NCBI GenBank assembly: GCA_034401795.1
Contig: CM067367.1
Coordinates: forward strand, 82,179,926-82,243,925
Length of the DNA stretch: 64,000 nucleotides
Direction of reading: 5' to 3'
From: Chaetoderma sp. LZ-2023a
Lineage: Eukaryota; Mollusca; Caudofoveata; Chaetodermatida; Chaetodermatidae
Of the stretch, positions 33,838-45,648 are shown one piece after another (position 1 is the stretch's first letter; the number at the start of each line of letters is the position of its first letter). Made by a program: the position numbers and the translations under genes. The notes beneath the pieces are model-generated. The model had not been told where the DNA came from, made no database searches, and saw nothing but the letters and a program-made list of their open reading frames with translations.

Positions 33838-36800
33838 CACACAGTCAATCTACGCTCAGATTATACTAATCGAGAACAAATTGCAACAGAAGGTTTCTTG
33901 ATTGTATGTGTTTCTATACTTCCTCAGGTACAACATATCCAAAATCCGCTAAAATCTGACCTCCCATCAAATTGAAGTTTGAGGCTAGATTTCTGCTTTA
34001 TTTCTGCTTTTAGACCCATATAGTGTATGACAATTAGATAGGAAAACGGTACTAGAGGGGTGACACATTTTATGTTTAAAACATTCTGTGCATTCGCCGT
34101 GACAGTACAGGCCGTACTAGTCATCAGAACAAATAATGATGTCATAGTGATGTCACCAGAACTTATGATGACGTCATCATGGTGCCAATAGACAGATAGC
34201 AACTAAAAAGGGTATACTGCATTTAAGACATTGGTGTGTAATAATAGATACCAATTTATAGATCCATTTGTTCCAAGGTAATTTTAAAAAGGTCAGATAA
34301 GTAAAACCAAAACTACATTTCTGCAGTAACTTCGTCTGCTGGTTAATTGTAAGCCTATAAATGCTTACGTCGATCATGTCATAAAACGATTTGTCGCTTA
34401 TGTACAAACTGTAAAGTGGTTATCAAGAGAGATTAATAAATATATCTGTAAATTTGCTGTCAGGTGGCCAAGTGGAAAGGCATATAAGAGAGCTATATGC
34501 GGTCACTTCCTTGTTAATGCGTCACTAAACACAATCGTTATTTCCAGGGCGTATGGTATACCTATTCTGGAGGAAGAAGATCGGTCATAGATGCTGTGGT
34601 ACCAAAGGAAATTGAAAGCGAGGACAGCGTTGTCGAGACTGCCTTTTCGGATGATTTGTTGACAGGATAGATAAACGATTAAACACAGAGAAGTCAAAGA
34701 TAGGAAAGTTTCTGACTGGAAGCTTGTGGATCCAATACAAGCAAATTGTAGATCTGCTCAAGAGATATTTGAGAGCACAGAGGGTAGGTAACTTTAAGTT
34801 GTACTTGAAATCACATGGCGAGATGCTGCCATTCTTTGCTGCTGTTGGCCTTACACATTGCACATTGCACAAGGTCTGAGAATTTCATCTCAGAGATATG
34901 CTACAACTGGAGATTATGAGGCCATACATATACATTCAGTTCATGTCAGAACGTTTGTGGTACATTGAAATGGTCGTTTTAGGCCGGTCTTTCAGCTGAT
35001 TTAGTGATTGGACAATTCTTGATGAGGACACTAAAGACCACAGAACACTTGACTCGCGGTCGAGGAATGGAAGAGGTGCAGACAGCCTTTTATCCTTTAG
35101 TACTGCCTGCTTCTGTGGACATAAATGAAGCCATGCAGGAGCTAACAGATGTAAAGTGCAGCACGAGTGAGCGCATAAAGACATGACAGAGATGGGGAAA
35201 GCCAGAGATCACAAGGACACTCTAAAAGGTTTACTAGGCTATTTTCAAGAATATTCAAGAATATAGCCCATTTCTGCCAAGTGATTAACTATAAGTGCTA
35301 GAAGCACATGGTTGTTGTAATCAAGACATGGCAGGTTGGCAATATCATACACAAGTAAGTTGAAGGAAATAATGTCATTGAGTTTTCATTCAGGGAAAAA
35401 AGATCAAGTTGGGTTTAAAATAGTGTCTGTTAACGGTGAGAAGGGTGACGCTACCCACAACTCCGCGTCCACTGCATATCGATCAGAGACAATAACGATG
35501 ACTCTACTCTTACTGAATACCATCGGAGTACACTATTTTTGATGGGAGTCATTGACATCCCATTTTCAATAAAGAACGGAACCATCTTTAGTGACATTGA
35601 TAAGATGTATGTGGATTATGCGTGGAGCTTTGACAATTCAACCATTGCATTGACTGATATGAATCTGGCCCATCCACACAAGGCACAGCTCATCTAAAAC
35701 TCACGAAGGGAGCATTGGCACCAAAAGTAACATTCTCCAGCAACATGGTACTCAAGTCCAGGACGGATCATTAGTTGGCCAATGTATACAATATTGAACA
35801 CTATTGATTTCCTGCGTAGAAAACTGAATGCAAGTAACATAGTAATTTAGAACTTTGATTGCGGATAGTGATGCAGTTATAATAGCATTGGCACGAATTG
35901 ACTGCGCCAAATTAAGACAAACACATGTTATAGGTGAAGATACAAGAATCTTAACATTGCTCTCCCACCATGCAGAACCTTTTGGGACATACACCTTTGT
36001 CGTGAAAACTTGGGTAATACTGTTGCTCACTATCTGCTGTTCACTCATGCTTGTGATATGAAGTCAAAATTTAGTGTCATAGGAAAAGGTATTCTTCCTA
36101 GAAAAATACAGACTGCTGTATCCTTTAAGCAATATGCTGGAGACTTTTGCAAAGCTTCCACCAAAGAGAACGTTCGGTTGGCTGGGGAGAATTCACTGGC
36201 ATGCCTGTATGGAGGTAATATGAATGAAACACTGGGTACACTGAGGATTCGAAGGTTCCGTGAAAAGTAGTAAACGTGTTGAATGTGTACAATTTCAGAG
36301 TTTACCATCAATTTAAGATACTGTCAACATCATAGATTTCATGTTTTCTACCAGGTCAATTTGTGGATGGTGGATGGTGATTGCTTGACTGATGAGGGGT
36401 GTGTATGCGTGCGTGCGTGCGTGTGTGTGTGGAGGGTGTGTGGTAGGTGGTGTGTAGGGGAGGAATGGTGGCGGTATTAGAAGTGAGGATTGGTTCCAAG
36501 AATTATGGATTAGATGCCAACTCCTGTTCATATTATTTTAGTTTTTAGATACCAGTGCCGAGGGCGCTGAGTGACAAACAGGTGGGATTGCAGGAAGCAC
36601 TAACTTAAAGGTGCAGATGTGTGTGGTGAATGTAGGCGAGTTAACTGCAGCAACATTCCGATTATTCAAGCAGATCTTGAATAACCCGATGACTTTGATC
36701 CTACTAATGTGTAAATGGTGCAAGGCAGATGGGCGAAATTTGTTTCAATGAGTGAGAGCTAGATTCTAATAAGTCTTGTCGTCACCATGACACCATAATA

Positions 36801-37135
36801 TACCATGATGACGTAGTACACGAACAAGGTGCGTCACAGAATATTTTTAGCATAAGATATCATCTCTTTAGTACGATTTTTCTATCTATGTGTAATACAT
36901 TATACGTGTCTAAAACGTACTATTGATAACCAGAGATATTGAGTTTCGAATATAGTTTTGAAGGACATTTTGAATTTATGATAATTCCCATCTTTCGGGA
37001 AGACGGATTTTGGCGGATTTTGGATATGTTGTACGTGGACCTAGAAATACAGATGAAAACAAGAAACATTCTGTTCCAAATTGTTCTAGGTCTAACTGTA
37101 GATTGACTAGACTACTGTGGCGGCGAGTGTAATTA
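33838..37135. mobile_element. TIR element carrying a PIN-like gene remnant
   Basis: The left arm (about 33838-34190) and the reverse complement of the right arm (about 36780-37135) align over most of their length. Shared anchors in order are CAGTCAATCTAC, GTTTCTTG, GTACAACATATCCAAAATCC and a TGACGTCATCATGG-like box. The interior holds the broken gene at 34960-36270 and no transposase motif I know. The arms diverge strongly, so the copy is old. The target duplication was not resolved. Confidence 0.6.
34960..36270 (+). pseudogene. PIN-like-domain protein of a multi-copy invertebrate family
   Basis: Open pieces on the plus strand: TRGRGMEEVQTAFYPLVLPA (about 35055), MQELTDVKCSTSERIKT, then after several stops DSDAVIIALARIDCAKLRQ (about 35865), VIGEDTRILTLLSHHAEPFG, HYLLFTHACDM, FSVIGKGILPRKIQTAVSF and ACLYGGNMNETLGTLRIRRF. 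Acidic pairs (DSD, EDT) spaced along hydrophobic strands resemble PIN/FEN-like nuclease folds. I recall similar multi-copy uncharacterised proteins in cnidarians and molluscs. It lies inside the TIR element 33838-37135. Many shifts and stops make it dead. The C-terminal part expected for the family is absent here but seen at 42019-42600. Confidence 0.5.
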
Positions 37136-37194
37136 GGCTTATTGGAATTCCCCTTTTTGGGACAGGGGTTGCCCCAAGACAATACGATTAAGTT

Positions 37195-37590
37195 TCATAA
37201 TGACGTCACACAGTAGTATTATGGCATCATGTTATACTACAATGATAACGTGTATGTCATGTGTATACCTACAGAATATGACCAAGACTATAAATTTGTT
37301 TCTGAAAGAAACATATTGCCTCTTTGACGCTGTTCTGAATCTTGTCAAATTAATATGGATAAGAAGGAAATCCGATCGCATATTGAACGCCAATGATGTT
37401 CGTTGCAACGGACTGACGGATAAACTTGATTCAGATACCGCTTGCATATTGGGTGCCAAAACATATGATTCTTTAAGGTAGATTTCCATCTCGATAAAGT
37501 ACATGATTTACGCATTTTTGCTTGGATGTCACAAAATAACCATTTTGATGCAGGTATGCAGAAAGGATGTTTGACCAATGGATGATTCAA
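37195..37590. other. Spacer between TIR elements, nothing recognised
   Basis: Short frames (37200-37481 and the opposite strand) overlap each other and have no known motif. Confidence 0.4.
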
Positions 37591-39025
37591 GTTTTTCCAT
37601 CAAGCATATGCCGTCATAATCAAGTACATAACATGTAGGATGGCATTATAATGAATTATGTCATGAATGACATAGCTAAGTCCGTCACGAAACACTTGAT
37701 GATGGACTAAGCATTGCTGTACGAATTATTTGTCTTTACTATTTAATAAACATGCTGCTGAATAATTTTGCACCCAATTAGACTGGGCGTTGTTGCTGCC
37801 ATATCTGGCAAGAACACACAATCAAATTAGTTTCAAAATATTCAGCAACTTACCTGCATAGTTTTATGGGAATTGGTGGACTGGGAGATCGGGGATCGAT
37901 CTGTCTGAACACGGCCGAAATGTGGGTGAAGCTTAACTAAAGATGGGCGGGACGTAGCTAATACTGGATTCCTCCATTACTATACATGTAGGCTGTTGAC
38001 TACATTGAAACTAATTCGTCAAAAGCTGTTTCTGCTATAAGCAACAAGATATACCAGACAAATTAGTTCAAAATATTCAGCAGAATAATAATTAAATCAT
38101 TTTATTTTAGGCCTCTCGTGTTCAAAGTGTTAACATTCGGACATTAATTTGATTCGAAACGCAAGGTCGCAGTGGCTTCCAGTCAAATTAATGTCAGACT
38201 TGTATACATAATATTTTTTAAATCATAGTATAATTGTTCTCTGTTTATCTCTTCAAATAGATAAGGATCCCTCGTGCTATGACTGCAAACTATTTCCAAA
38301 TGGTAACATGTTACGGTAATTGGTTTTCGTACTGCCTAAAGTTATCTGTTATTGCAAAAAAATCTGTAATACCATTCAATCTCGATGTCGCTATTATATA
38401 TGCGACAGTCGTTATTGCTATGAAACGTTGGCAGTAGGAGTGTCCGCAAATGAGCAGTTAATGAAATGAACTTTGCGGAAATGGGACCATAAGACAATTT
38501 TAGGATACATAGTTTCTTTTGGCTTAGCCAAAGGGAAAAAGGCTTAATAAGGTAATTACAGATGCTGTGACGCCAGACAGTTCTCCCAGATTTTATGTTA
38601 TGGTATCTGGTGTAATTGGCCAAAATATATTGCTACAATGTGTAATCCAATGGAGTAATCCAGTTTTAGCTATGCCCCGCACATCCCAATCTCTAGCTAA
38701 GCCCTTACCCACACCATGCCCGTGTCCCTGCACTCTCTAAATCTCAATTTCCAGAAAACCAAGCTGGTGAATATTTTAAAACCAATTTGACTGGGTGTTG
38801 TTGATGGCAGCAACTGCGCCCAGTTAAATTAGTTTCAAAATTTTCAACAGCCTGTTTATTAAATAAATAGCAAAGACATACAATTCGTACAACAACGCTT
38901 AGTCCATCATCAATTAAGTGTTCGTGACGAACCCATCTACGTCACTCATTGCGTAATTGATTATAACGTTATCCTACACCTCGCTTAGTTGATTAAGATA
39001 TCATATGAGTGATGGATAAACTGGA
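37590..39025. mobile_element. Non-autonomous TIR element, copy 2
   Basis: The left arm (37590-37990) and right arm (38660-39025) are inverted repeats of roughly 370-400 bases. Each has, from outside in, a TTGATTATGACG-type box, TGATGATGGACTAAGC.TTG, TATTTAATAAACATGCTG, the TTGAAACTAATTTGACTGGG foldback and the AGCTTAGCTAGAGATGGGCG box. The interior (37990-38660) is AT-rich with no useful frame. The arms match copy 1 (265-2105). It is a clear MITE-like unit. Confidence 0.7.
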
Positions 39026-39243
39026 AAGTTTCATTGTTGTCTATTTTTTGCAAGAATGTATATTTAAAATTGTTACGTGTGATACATGAACAATGTTTAA
39101 TTCACTCAACATTCTCCAAGATATTGTCATTTACTTCCAGAGAGTGTGGGCGTGTGCGGTACTGGCCACCATGTTTATATTAATATATATCAAGGGTTTG
39201 TACCCATGGCCATTTATGACTGTCTGCGCGTGACAGATAGGTC

Positions 39244-39420
39244 ATGAACTGGTGCCCGATCCTTCATATGTGCCGACAAAGATCAAATACAGCACTCTAC
39301 AAACTGTGTAGCGCAGAGGCACAATATGAGAGAATGGTGCAGCAAAGATGGTTTGTGTTCGGAAATTTTCTTCGAATGTCAGAAAATACGCCCGCAGAAC
39401 GACTGAGTTTTCATTTAATT
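39244..39420 (+). pseudogene. LINE remnant, C-terminal RT-tail scrap
   Basis: A 60-residue frame with QRWFVFGNFLRMSENTPAER. LINE proteins often end with a similar string in which an R-F/W-x-GH-LRM box is followed by a Pro-Ala pair. Nothing else of the element remains around it. Confidence 0.5.
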
Positions 39421-39479
39421 TGTTATCCCATGTATCTTTAAAATGTTATTAATTATTTTTTACAACACGCACCTGGAAG

Positions 39480-40345
39480 TATTTACTGTATTACATATTT
39501 ATGGGTGTGGGAGACACGGTTATTAAACACATGTTTTATCGTGCTCCCATTTGAACAAAAATAATTCTGTTTAAACCAAAGTGAAACTTTCGTGGTGTAT
39601 TCTGTACGTTCTGTTCATTGGTGTAAACAGATTAGTCCAAATGAAAAAGCTCTACGATGAAACCTTGTTGTTCGTCTGCTTCCAAAATACTAATTTCAAA
39701 TTGAATAGCTCTTTCTTATTATCTCTACATTTATACAGTGTAATTTGAAATGTGACAATGCAGATGTGAATATGATGTTTTCAAGCGAGAACCACGTGTC
39801 CAAATTCAGACATTCGTCTCACATTATTTTTGCGCAAGACATCGTGTTTTAATTAAATCCGAACACCTGCTACAAACGGCTGAAAAAAGGGAAATAGAAA
39901 AATTGATTTTATTACAGTCGTATTTGTAATATCTCCACTAATACCCACGACATTCTATAACAATATATATCCATCACTTATTTTTCTATCTATTGCTAGA
40001 AAACTAATTATCGTTCTTCGTGGAAATTCTGAAGGTAACATTACAAACTCAATGTATTGTAATAACATATAACTATTATGTTTTCATATTGTTTCAGTGT
40101 GTCTCTTCCCACAATACTAGTAGTTTATAACCTTTCCCAATCAGAACCAGCACGACATTTATGCGGTCAGGAATAGGCCAGTCTAGTTTTAGCTATACAA
40201 GCCGATCTCCAGCTAAGCTCCACCAACTTTTTGTCCGTGTTGAGCTCGATCGATCGCTGCACTCTCAAAATCTAAATAATCAGATTACATTCAAAATATT
40301 CAACAGAAATTTTATTAAATGGTAAAGACATACAATACCTATAAC
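39480..40345. mobile_element. Partial copy of the TIR family (interior plus right arm)
   Basis: 39533-40160 is collinear with 1255-1840 (shared GAAACTTTCGTGGT, GTACGTTCT, GTGACAATGCAGATGTGAAT). It is followed by the CTAGCTAAGCTCCACC box (40200-40275) and a partial foldback arm (40280-40330). A left arm was not found, so the copy is truncated or fused to copy 2. Confidence 0.7.
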
Positions 40346-40397
40346 TTTACAGACTATGGTGCATTTTTGATGGACTATATCGCGTTATTCATGACGT

Positions 40398-40956
40398 AAT
40401 TGATTATGACGTCAACTTACACGCGACGTATTTGCTTATGACGTCATATGATTGCTCAATAAACTGGATTCCTATATTAATAAAGCCATTAATTCCTGGC
40501 CTAAGCGCTGCCTGGTGATATATCATGCTCTGGGGTCCCAAATCGATGAGTTCACTAAAGCTATTCTGCTGTAACTTATTAATAACCTAATTTTTCTAAT
40601 GACGTAATAAATAGAACACCCTTTCGTACATCGCAGAGATTTATTTTTCTGAATATGAATAGAATTTGTGAACATTGGTTATCCCAGTAATTACTTATGT
40701 AAGCAGCTGCAGCCAGGATACGTCTACACTCTACATAATGTATAGTTATATGCCTAAGGCTAGGATAGTTCACTAAGCGCACAGATTGATGTCTACTGTC
40801 ATGGAAACATGGAGATCTTCAAACAATTATATGACCCACAATCCCAGTGGATGCGATACCAAATTCAGCGTTCGCGGCGTGATAACCAGTGTCGTCTACG
40901 TCATATTGCCTCTCTTCAACTGATTCTCAGAACGTATTCTGCCGTCGGCAACACAG
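40398..40956. repeat. Dispersed repeat D, copy 2
   Basis: It is collinear with 32721-33288 from TAATTGATTATGACGTCA to GCCGTCGGCAACACAG. It directly follows the right arm of a TIR-family copy. Confidence 0.8.
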
Positions 40957-41079
40957 CAAACAACGCATGATACATTTCCGGCTAAAAATCACCAACAAAA
41001 AACAGGCAAAACTGTGAGCAAAGATCTATAAGTATATGTTTGCAGATTGCTTACAAAACAGGGCACAGTACAGGTGGTT

Positions 41080-41480
41080 AACCCAACTCAAAAGTTTTCT
41101 AGATTAAACTGGATACAGCTACTTATGGATACAACAAAACACACAAAACATAAACCACATATTGAGAAATATCAACCAGAGGATAAGAGATCAATATATA
41201 CAGAGATGAGAAGATGAAATGGCAAACTCGTGGAAAGGAAAAACGTATAGCGCTTTTAAAGCTAAATATGTAACTGAACACTACCTATTTAGCTTAACTG
41301 ATCAGCAGAGAATTACACTTACAGGCTTCCGAATGGCAAACCATTACTTACCTATTGAAACGGGACGCTGGGAACGTCCCCTGTAATGTCATAGGAGATG
41401 AATACCACCACTTATTTACCTACCTGTGACTATTTTTCAAATGAAAGGAAAACACTCCTGTCCACGCTCAACAATGGAGA
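41080..41480 (+). pseudogene. LINE remnant, C-terminal zinc-box end
   Basis: Frames here read LTDQQRITLTGFRMANHYLP and IETGRWERP, then, after a shift, VIGDEYHHLFTYL. LINE ORF2 proteins commonly end with a run of R-x-N-H-x-L-P-IETGRW followed by a Cys box and IGDEYHYLF. The Cys box itself has decayed. A short 3'-end copy on the plus strand. Confidence 0.6.
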
Positions 41481-42018
41481 CAAAATCTCAGTGCGCATGC
41501 GCTAGTTTGGCAGTATGACCTGTCCGGATATTTACTATGAAATAAAGAGGCGAGGTTTATAAAATCGGCATTTTCCAGTTGTATGTATGATAAGAATTTA
41601 ACACATGACCAGAAAGTAAAATCTATTAGCTTTCTAGTGATGTAAATTATAATAATCTGGTCATGGTTCAAATCGCGTCCTTTTTATGTTTCATACAACA
41701 GGTGTCCTGCCCCATAGGGAATATATGTAGGCCTACGGGTGGAAGAACTGTGGGTATTACTCAACTTTAAATCAAAAAATTTCCCATTAATAGATTTTGC
41801 CAACAAATTAACACTATAGGCTAGAATCTATGTTTAGTGTAGAGTCTAACCAAGAATTCACTAGCGGGATGAGAAGGCTGCGAACCGCATTGTAACATAT
41901 GTGAACTGGGCAATCTAATATGGTGCCCAGCGCGTTGTTATCTTGTAAAATGACACAAACGGGGTAGTCCTCCTGTAGAGATATTCAGCCGCCCTCAAAA
42001 TCAAGGGAGTAGAATAAT

Positions 42019-42600
42019 TTGGGGTCCGTTTCGGACATGAGTCAATCGTCGATTTATACCACTACACCACCTATTGAGCGAGCTTGTACCTGTAATGTGA
42101 ATGGTGATGATGTTTTGAACAAGATTGGGGCCAAACTTTTAGCATTGAAGGCACAACCCGAGAATCTCTTAGCAGAATATGGAGAGGTAGATACCATGAC
42201 CGGGGAAGACATTGAGAACATCTAACAGTATCTTGTAAGAGTTTGGTCCCGCAACATAACAGTAAATACCTGTAACGAGCTCAGACTCCTTGAATGCAGA
42301 ACGTGGAACAGCTGTCTTTTCCAGCTCCCACCAACTTCAAGTTCAATTCGAGGACACATTCAACAAGCATTCTTCGTTATCAGGGAATCGCGATCCTTCT
42401 GAACAATGACAATACGAGGTTAAATCCCACTGACTATGGCTGTCTGATATGATGGGCTTTTGTGACCTCTTAGGTGTCTCAGTTTGTTATCAGACGATTT
42501 GCTTAATCTGTGTTGGGGTAAAACTTGCAACACGAAGCGATGCAAATGCAAACAATCTGACGTAAAATGTTCTGTTTTTTGCAAGTGCAGTAAACAATGA
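42019..42600 (+). pseudogene. C-terminal part of the PIN-like family with CXC-like Cys-rich end
   Basis: The frame 42019-42225 (ERACTCNVNGDDVLNKIG, GEDIENI) ends in TAA, yet neighbouring frames continue with TCNELRLLECRTWNSC, LPPTSSSIRGHIQQAFFVI and finally SDDLLNLCWGKTCNTKRCKC through KCSVFCKCSKQ to TGA at about 42598. The last part has the C-x4-C-x4-C-x-C pattern of tesmin/CXC-type zinc domains. The LPPTS and CXC-like elements are what I recall downstream of the PIN-like part (compare 34960-36270). The two fragments probably come from separate copies. Confidence 0.5.
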
Positions 42601-43607
42601 AAAGATTACAATTGAACTATATGTGTATTTAACTCCTAAGCCATACCGAATTTAATAACAAGAGCTTGTCTACAGAACACGCATTTAATAACTGTGGACA
42701 AAAGATCTTGATAATAATGATATTATATATTTATGTAATTATAATCAGGATACAAAATTAAACAATTCATATGACTAGATACATATATCAGTCCAGGCTT
42801 TGTCTTATAGTCCCAGTCTCCTAAATGTTGTGGCTTGTTTCTGGACCAAATAAATATAAAACGATCACGTCCACGTCTTGGAGATAAATTATACGGCAAC
42901 AAGTTCTCAAAACACATCTATGTGAAATGTGAAATTACATGAACTTTAATTTTTTTTTCGAAGGCTTCTTCCACATGAAACCTATAATACATATCTGTCT
43001 ATATTTAATTATATCCATTTTGGAAATGTGATCAGTACTGCTCAAAGCAAAGGAATAATGAATTTATTAAATTTTCAGACCTCAAATACCTATACTTTGG
43101 CACGAGAATTAGTTTGATACATGCTCTAGTTACAAAGATATACAATATGCAAACGGAAATGACCACCATTTTGTAAAACCAATTGTAATTTATTTTGGAT
43201 GTATATCAATGAACAATTTACTTAATAAAATTACTTTGTGTTTCAAACGCGCCATTGTGCATAGAAGCCCATAATCAATTTTACTCGCGTATGCCATTAT
43301 TCTGAGACTAAAGATATGCCAAAATATCAATATTTTGTGGCTATCTTGGGTTTATTCAAATGCGTTATGCATCCACGTCTATTTTAGTTTATTCCACATG
43401 TAATCTCGTATCCAAAAATAATATTCTAGAATATTTAATTATCAAAATATGTTATCTAGAGGGGAAGGATATGTCAAAATATTGATAATTGACGGCCACG
43501 TTGAATTTATGCAATTTAGGCATATTTCCACAACAGGTGTCTCCTAGGACCTTTAATATGGTGTTCTGTGCACTGCTATATTTCCTGGACCAATAATGAA
43601 ATCCATC
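42601..43607. other. AT-rich spacer, nothing recognised
   Basis: No coherent frame and no recognised repeat between the CXC-like remnant and the (GAGT)n-bearing duplication. Confidence 0.5.
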
Positions 43608-44560
43608 ACATATAAACAGCAAATAAAATAAAAACCTTTCTCTAGCGAATATTGGGTGGTGGTTAGAAACAGTATCAGATGGATGAGTGAGTGAAAGGCG
43701 GAGTGAGTGGAGTGAGTGAGTGAGTGAGTGAGTGAGAGGCGAAGTGAGTGAGTGGGAGGCGTAGAGAGTGCGTGAGAGGCGGAGTGAGTGAGTTAGTGAG
43801 TGAGTGAGTGAGTGAGTGAGTGAGTGAGTGAGTGAGTGAGTGAGTGAGTGAGTGAGTGAGTGAGTGAGTGAGTGAGTGAGTGAGTGAGTGAGTGAGTGAG
43901 TGAGTGAGTGAGTGAGTGAGTGAGTGAGTGAGTGAGTGAGTGAGTGAGTGAGTGAGTGAGTGAGTGAGTGAGTGAGTGAGTGAGTGAGTGAGTGAGTGAG
44001 TGAGTGAGTGAGTGAGTGAGTGAGTGAGTGAGTGAGTGAGTGAGTGAGTGAGTGAGTGAGTGAGTGAGTGAGTGAGTGAGTGAGTGAGTGAGTGAGTGAG
44101 TGAGTGAGTGAGTGAGTGAGTGAGTGAGTGAGTGAGTGAGTGAGTGAGTGAGTGAGTGAGTGAGTGAGTGAGTGAGTGAGTGAGTGAGTGAGTGAGTGAG
44201 TGAGTGAGTGAGTGAGTGAGTGAGTGAGTGAGTGAGTGAGTGAGTGAGTGAGTGAGTGAGTGAGTGAGTGAGTGAGTGAGTGAGTGAGTGAGTGAGTGAG
44301 TGAGTGAGTGAGTGAGTGAGTGAGTGAGTGAGTGAGTGAGTGAGTGAGTGAGTGAGTGAGTGAGTGAGTGAGTGAGTGAGTGAGTGAGTGAGTGAGTGAG
44401 TGAGTGAGTGAGTGAGTGAGTGAGTGAGTGAGTGAGTGAGTGAGTGAGTGAGTGAGTGAGTGAGTGAGTGAGTGAGTGAGTGAGTGAGTGAGTGAGTGAG
44501 TGAGTGAGTGAGTGAGTGAGTGAGTGAGTGAGTGAGTGAGTGAGTGAGTGAGTGAGTGAG
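43608..44560. repeat. Left copy of duplicated (GAGT)n sequence
   Basis: A unique leader of about 80 bases (ACATATAAACAGCAAATAAA on) is followed by a degenerate GAGT region with GAGAGGCG variants, then about 765 bases of pure (GAGT)n that end directly at the LINE. The right copy at 48532 is the same base for base in the leader. Thr-His-Ser-Leu frames over it are artefacts. Confidence 0.95.
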
Positions 44561-44879
44561 TCCCCTGTTTAAGACTATATGCTCGGCCTCAACGTGGCGC
44601 AGGGGTGTAACCCACTGGGTGTCAATCCAGACATTTGGAGGGGCTAACCAGAGCATTATGCACAACGCTAATGAAATTACACTTGGAGATCGAATCAATC
44701 GAAATGGTGCTCGCCCTGTGAGGATCCGCCAGGCAGGTGCAGCGCCGGGCTCCATGCCTCGAAGGAGCCCACCCTCAGCTACTGGAGGTCCCATCAACTC
44801 GTCTTGTGGAGCCAGGGGACGAGGATGGAGAGCTACTGGCCAACGGAAAGAGAAGACCAAACCCAGAGAGAACCCCAGT

Positions 44880-45605
44880 ATCAACATCATGCACTGGAAT
44901 GCAGAAGGGGTTACCAACAAGAAATCAGAGCTCGAACAGTTCCTGTACGAAAACAACATTGATATCTGCTGCATTCAAGAGACACACCTGCAAGAAGGAA
45001 AACCATTTAAGATCAGAGGTTATCAGATTTTCCGGTGTGATCGAAGAGGAAGAAAGAAAGGTGGGGTGATGACCTTGGTCCGAAACAGCGTGAACGCCAG
45101 CCAGATCAAAACCTTTATGGAAGAGGCAGAATATATCAAGATCAAGGTAACAACCAGCAACTCTGTGATTGAAATTGTCAATTATTACTGCCCTAATGAC
45201 AAGAATCTCTCACTTGACACAATCCAGGTCCCGGACTGCCACTTCCTCATTGCGGGAGACTTTAATAGCCAGTCCCAGAGCTGGGGATACAGAACACTTG
45301 ATAAACGAGGAGAAGACATTGAAGCATGGCAAGATGAAAAGCACCTTTTACTTGTCAACGATCCCACAGATCAGCCTACCTTCTACTCGCGCCGATGGCA
45401 CTCGACAACAACGCCGGACTTGGCATTTTGTACAGAAGACATTCACAGAAACCTCAGTAGAGTGGTCGGATCGCAGTTAGGAGGAAGCGACCACCGCCCA
45501 GTCCTCCTCTCTCTTTCTGGAAGTATTTCGACCAGTTCACCTCAACATCCCAAGGTGGAACTACAAAAAGGCAATTTGGAGTCTGTTCGGCATCCGTTCC
45601 AATGA
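44880..45605 (+). pseudogene. AP endonuclease domain of the I/Nimb-like LINE
   Basis: The frame is open from about 44556; the domain begins at SINIMHWNAEGVTNKK (44879). It continues ICCIQETHLQ, GGVMTLVRNSV, FLIAGDFNSQSQSWG and GSDHRPVLL, which are the Asn, Glu, Asp-x-Asn and Ser-Asp-His catalytic motifs of apurinic endonuclease-like LINE nucleases. The frame stops at 45605, and the protein continues in another frame from before 45649, so one frameshift near 45510-45600 separates it from RT. The enzyme nicks the target DNA to prime reverse transcription. The start codon of the full protein is lost or upstream. Confidence 0.88.
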
Positions 45606-45648
45606 GCTTACCCATAATATAGCAGTAGAAGGGAGAAACATCAACAAT

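Noticed and set aside
43793..44974. A 393-codon minus-strand ORF of Thr-His-Ser-Leu repeats
   Set aside because: It is a translation of the (GAGT)n array; the frame is open only because the tetranucleotide lacks stops.
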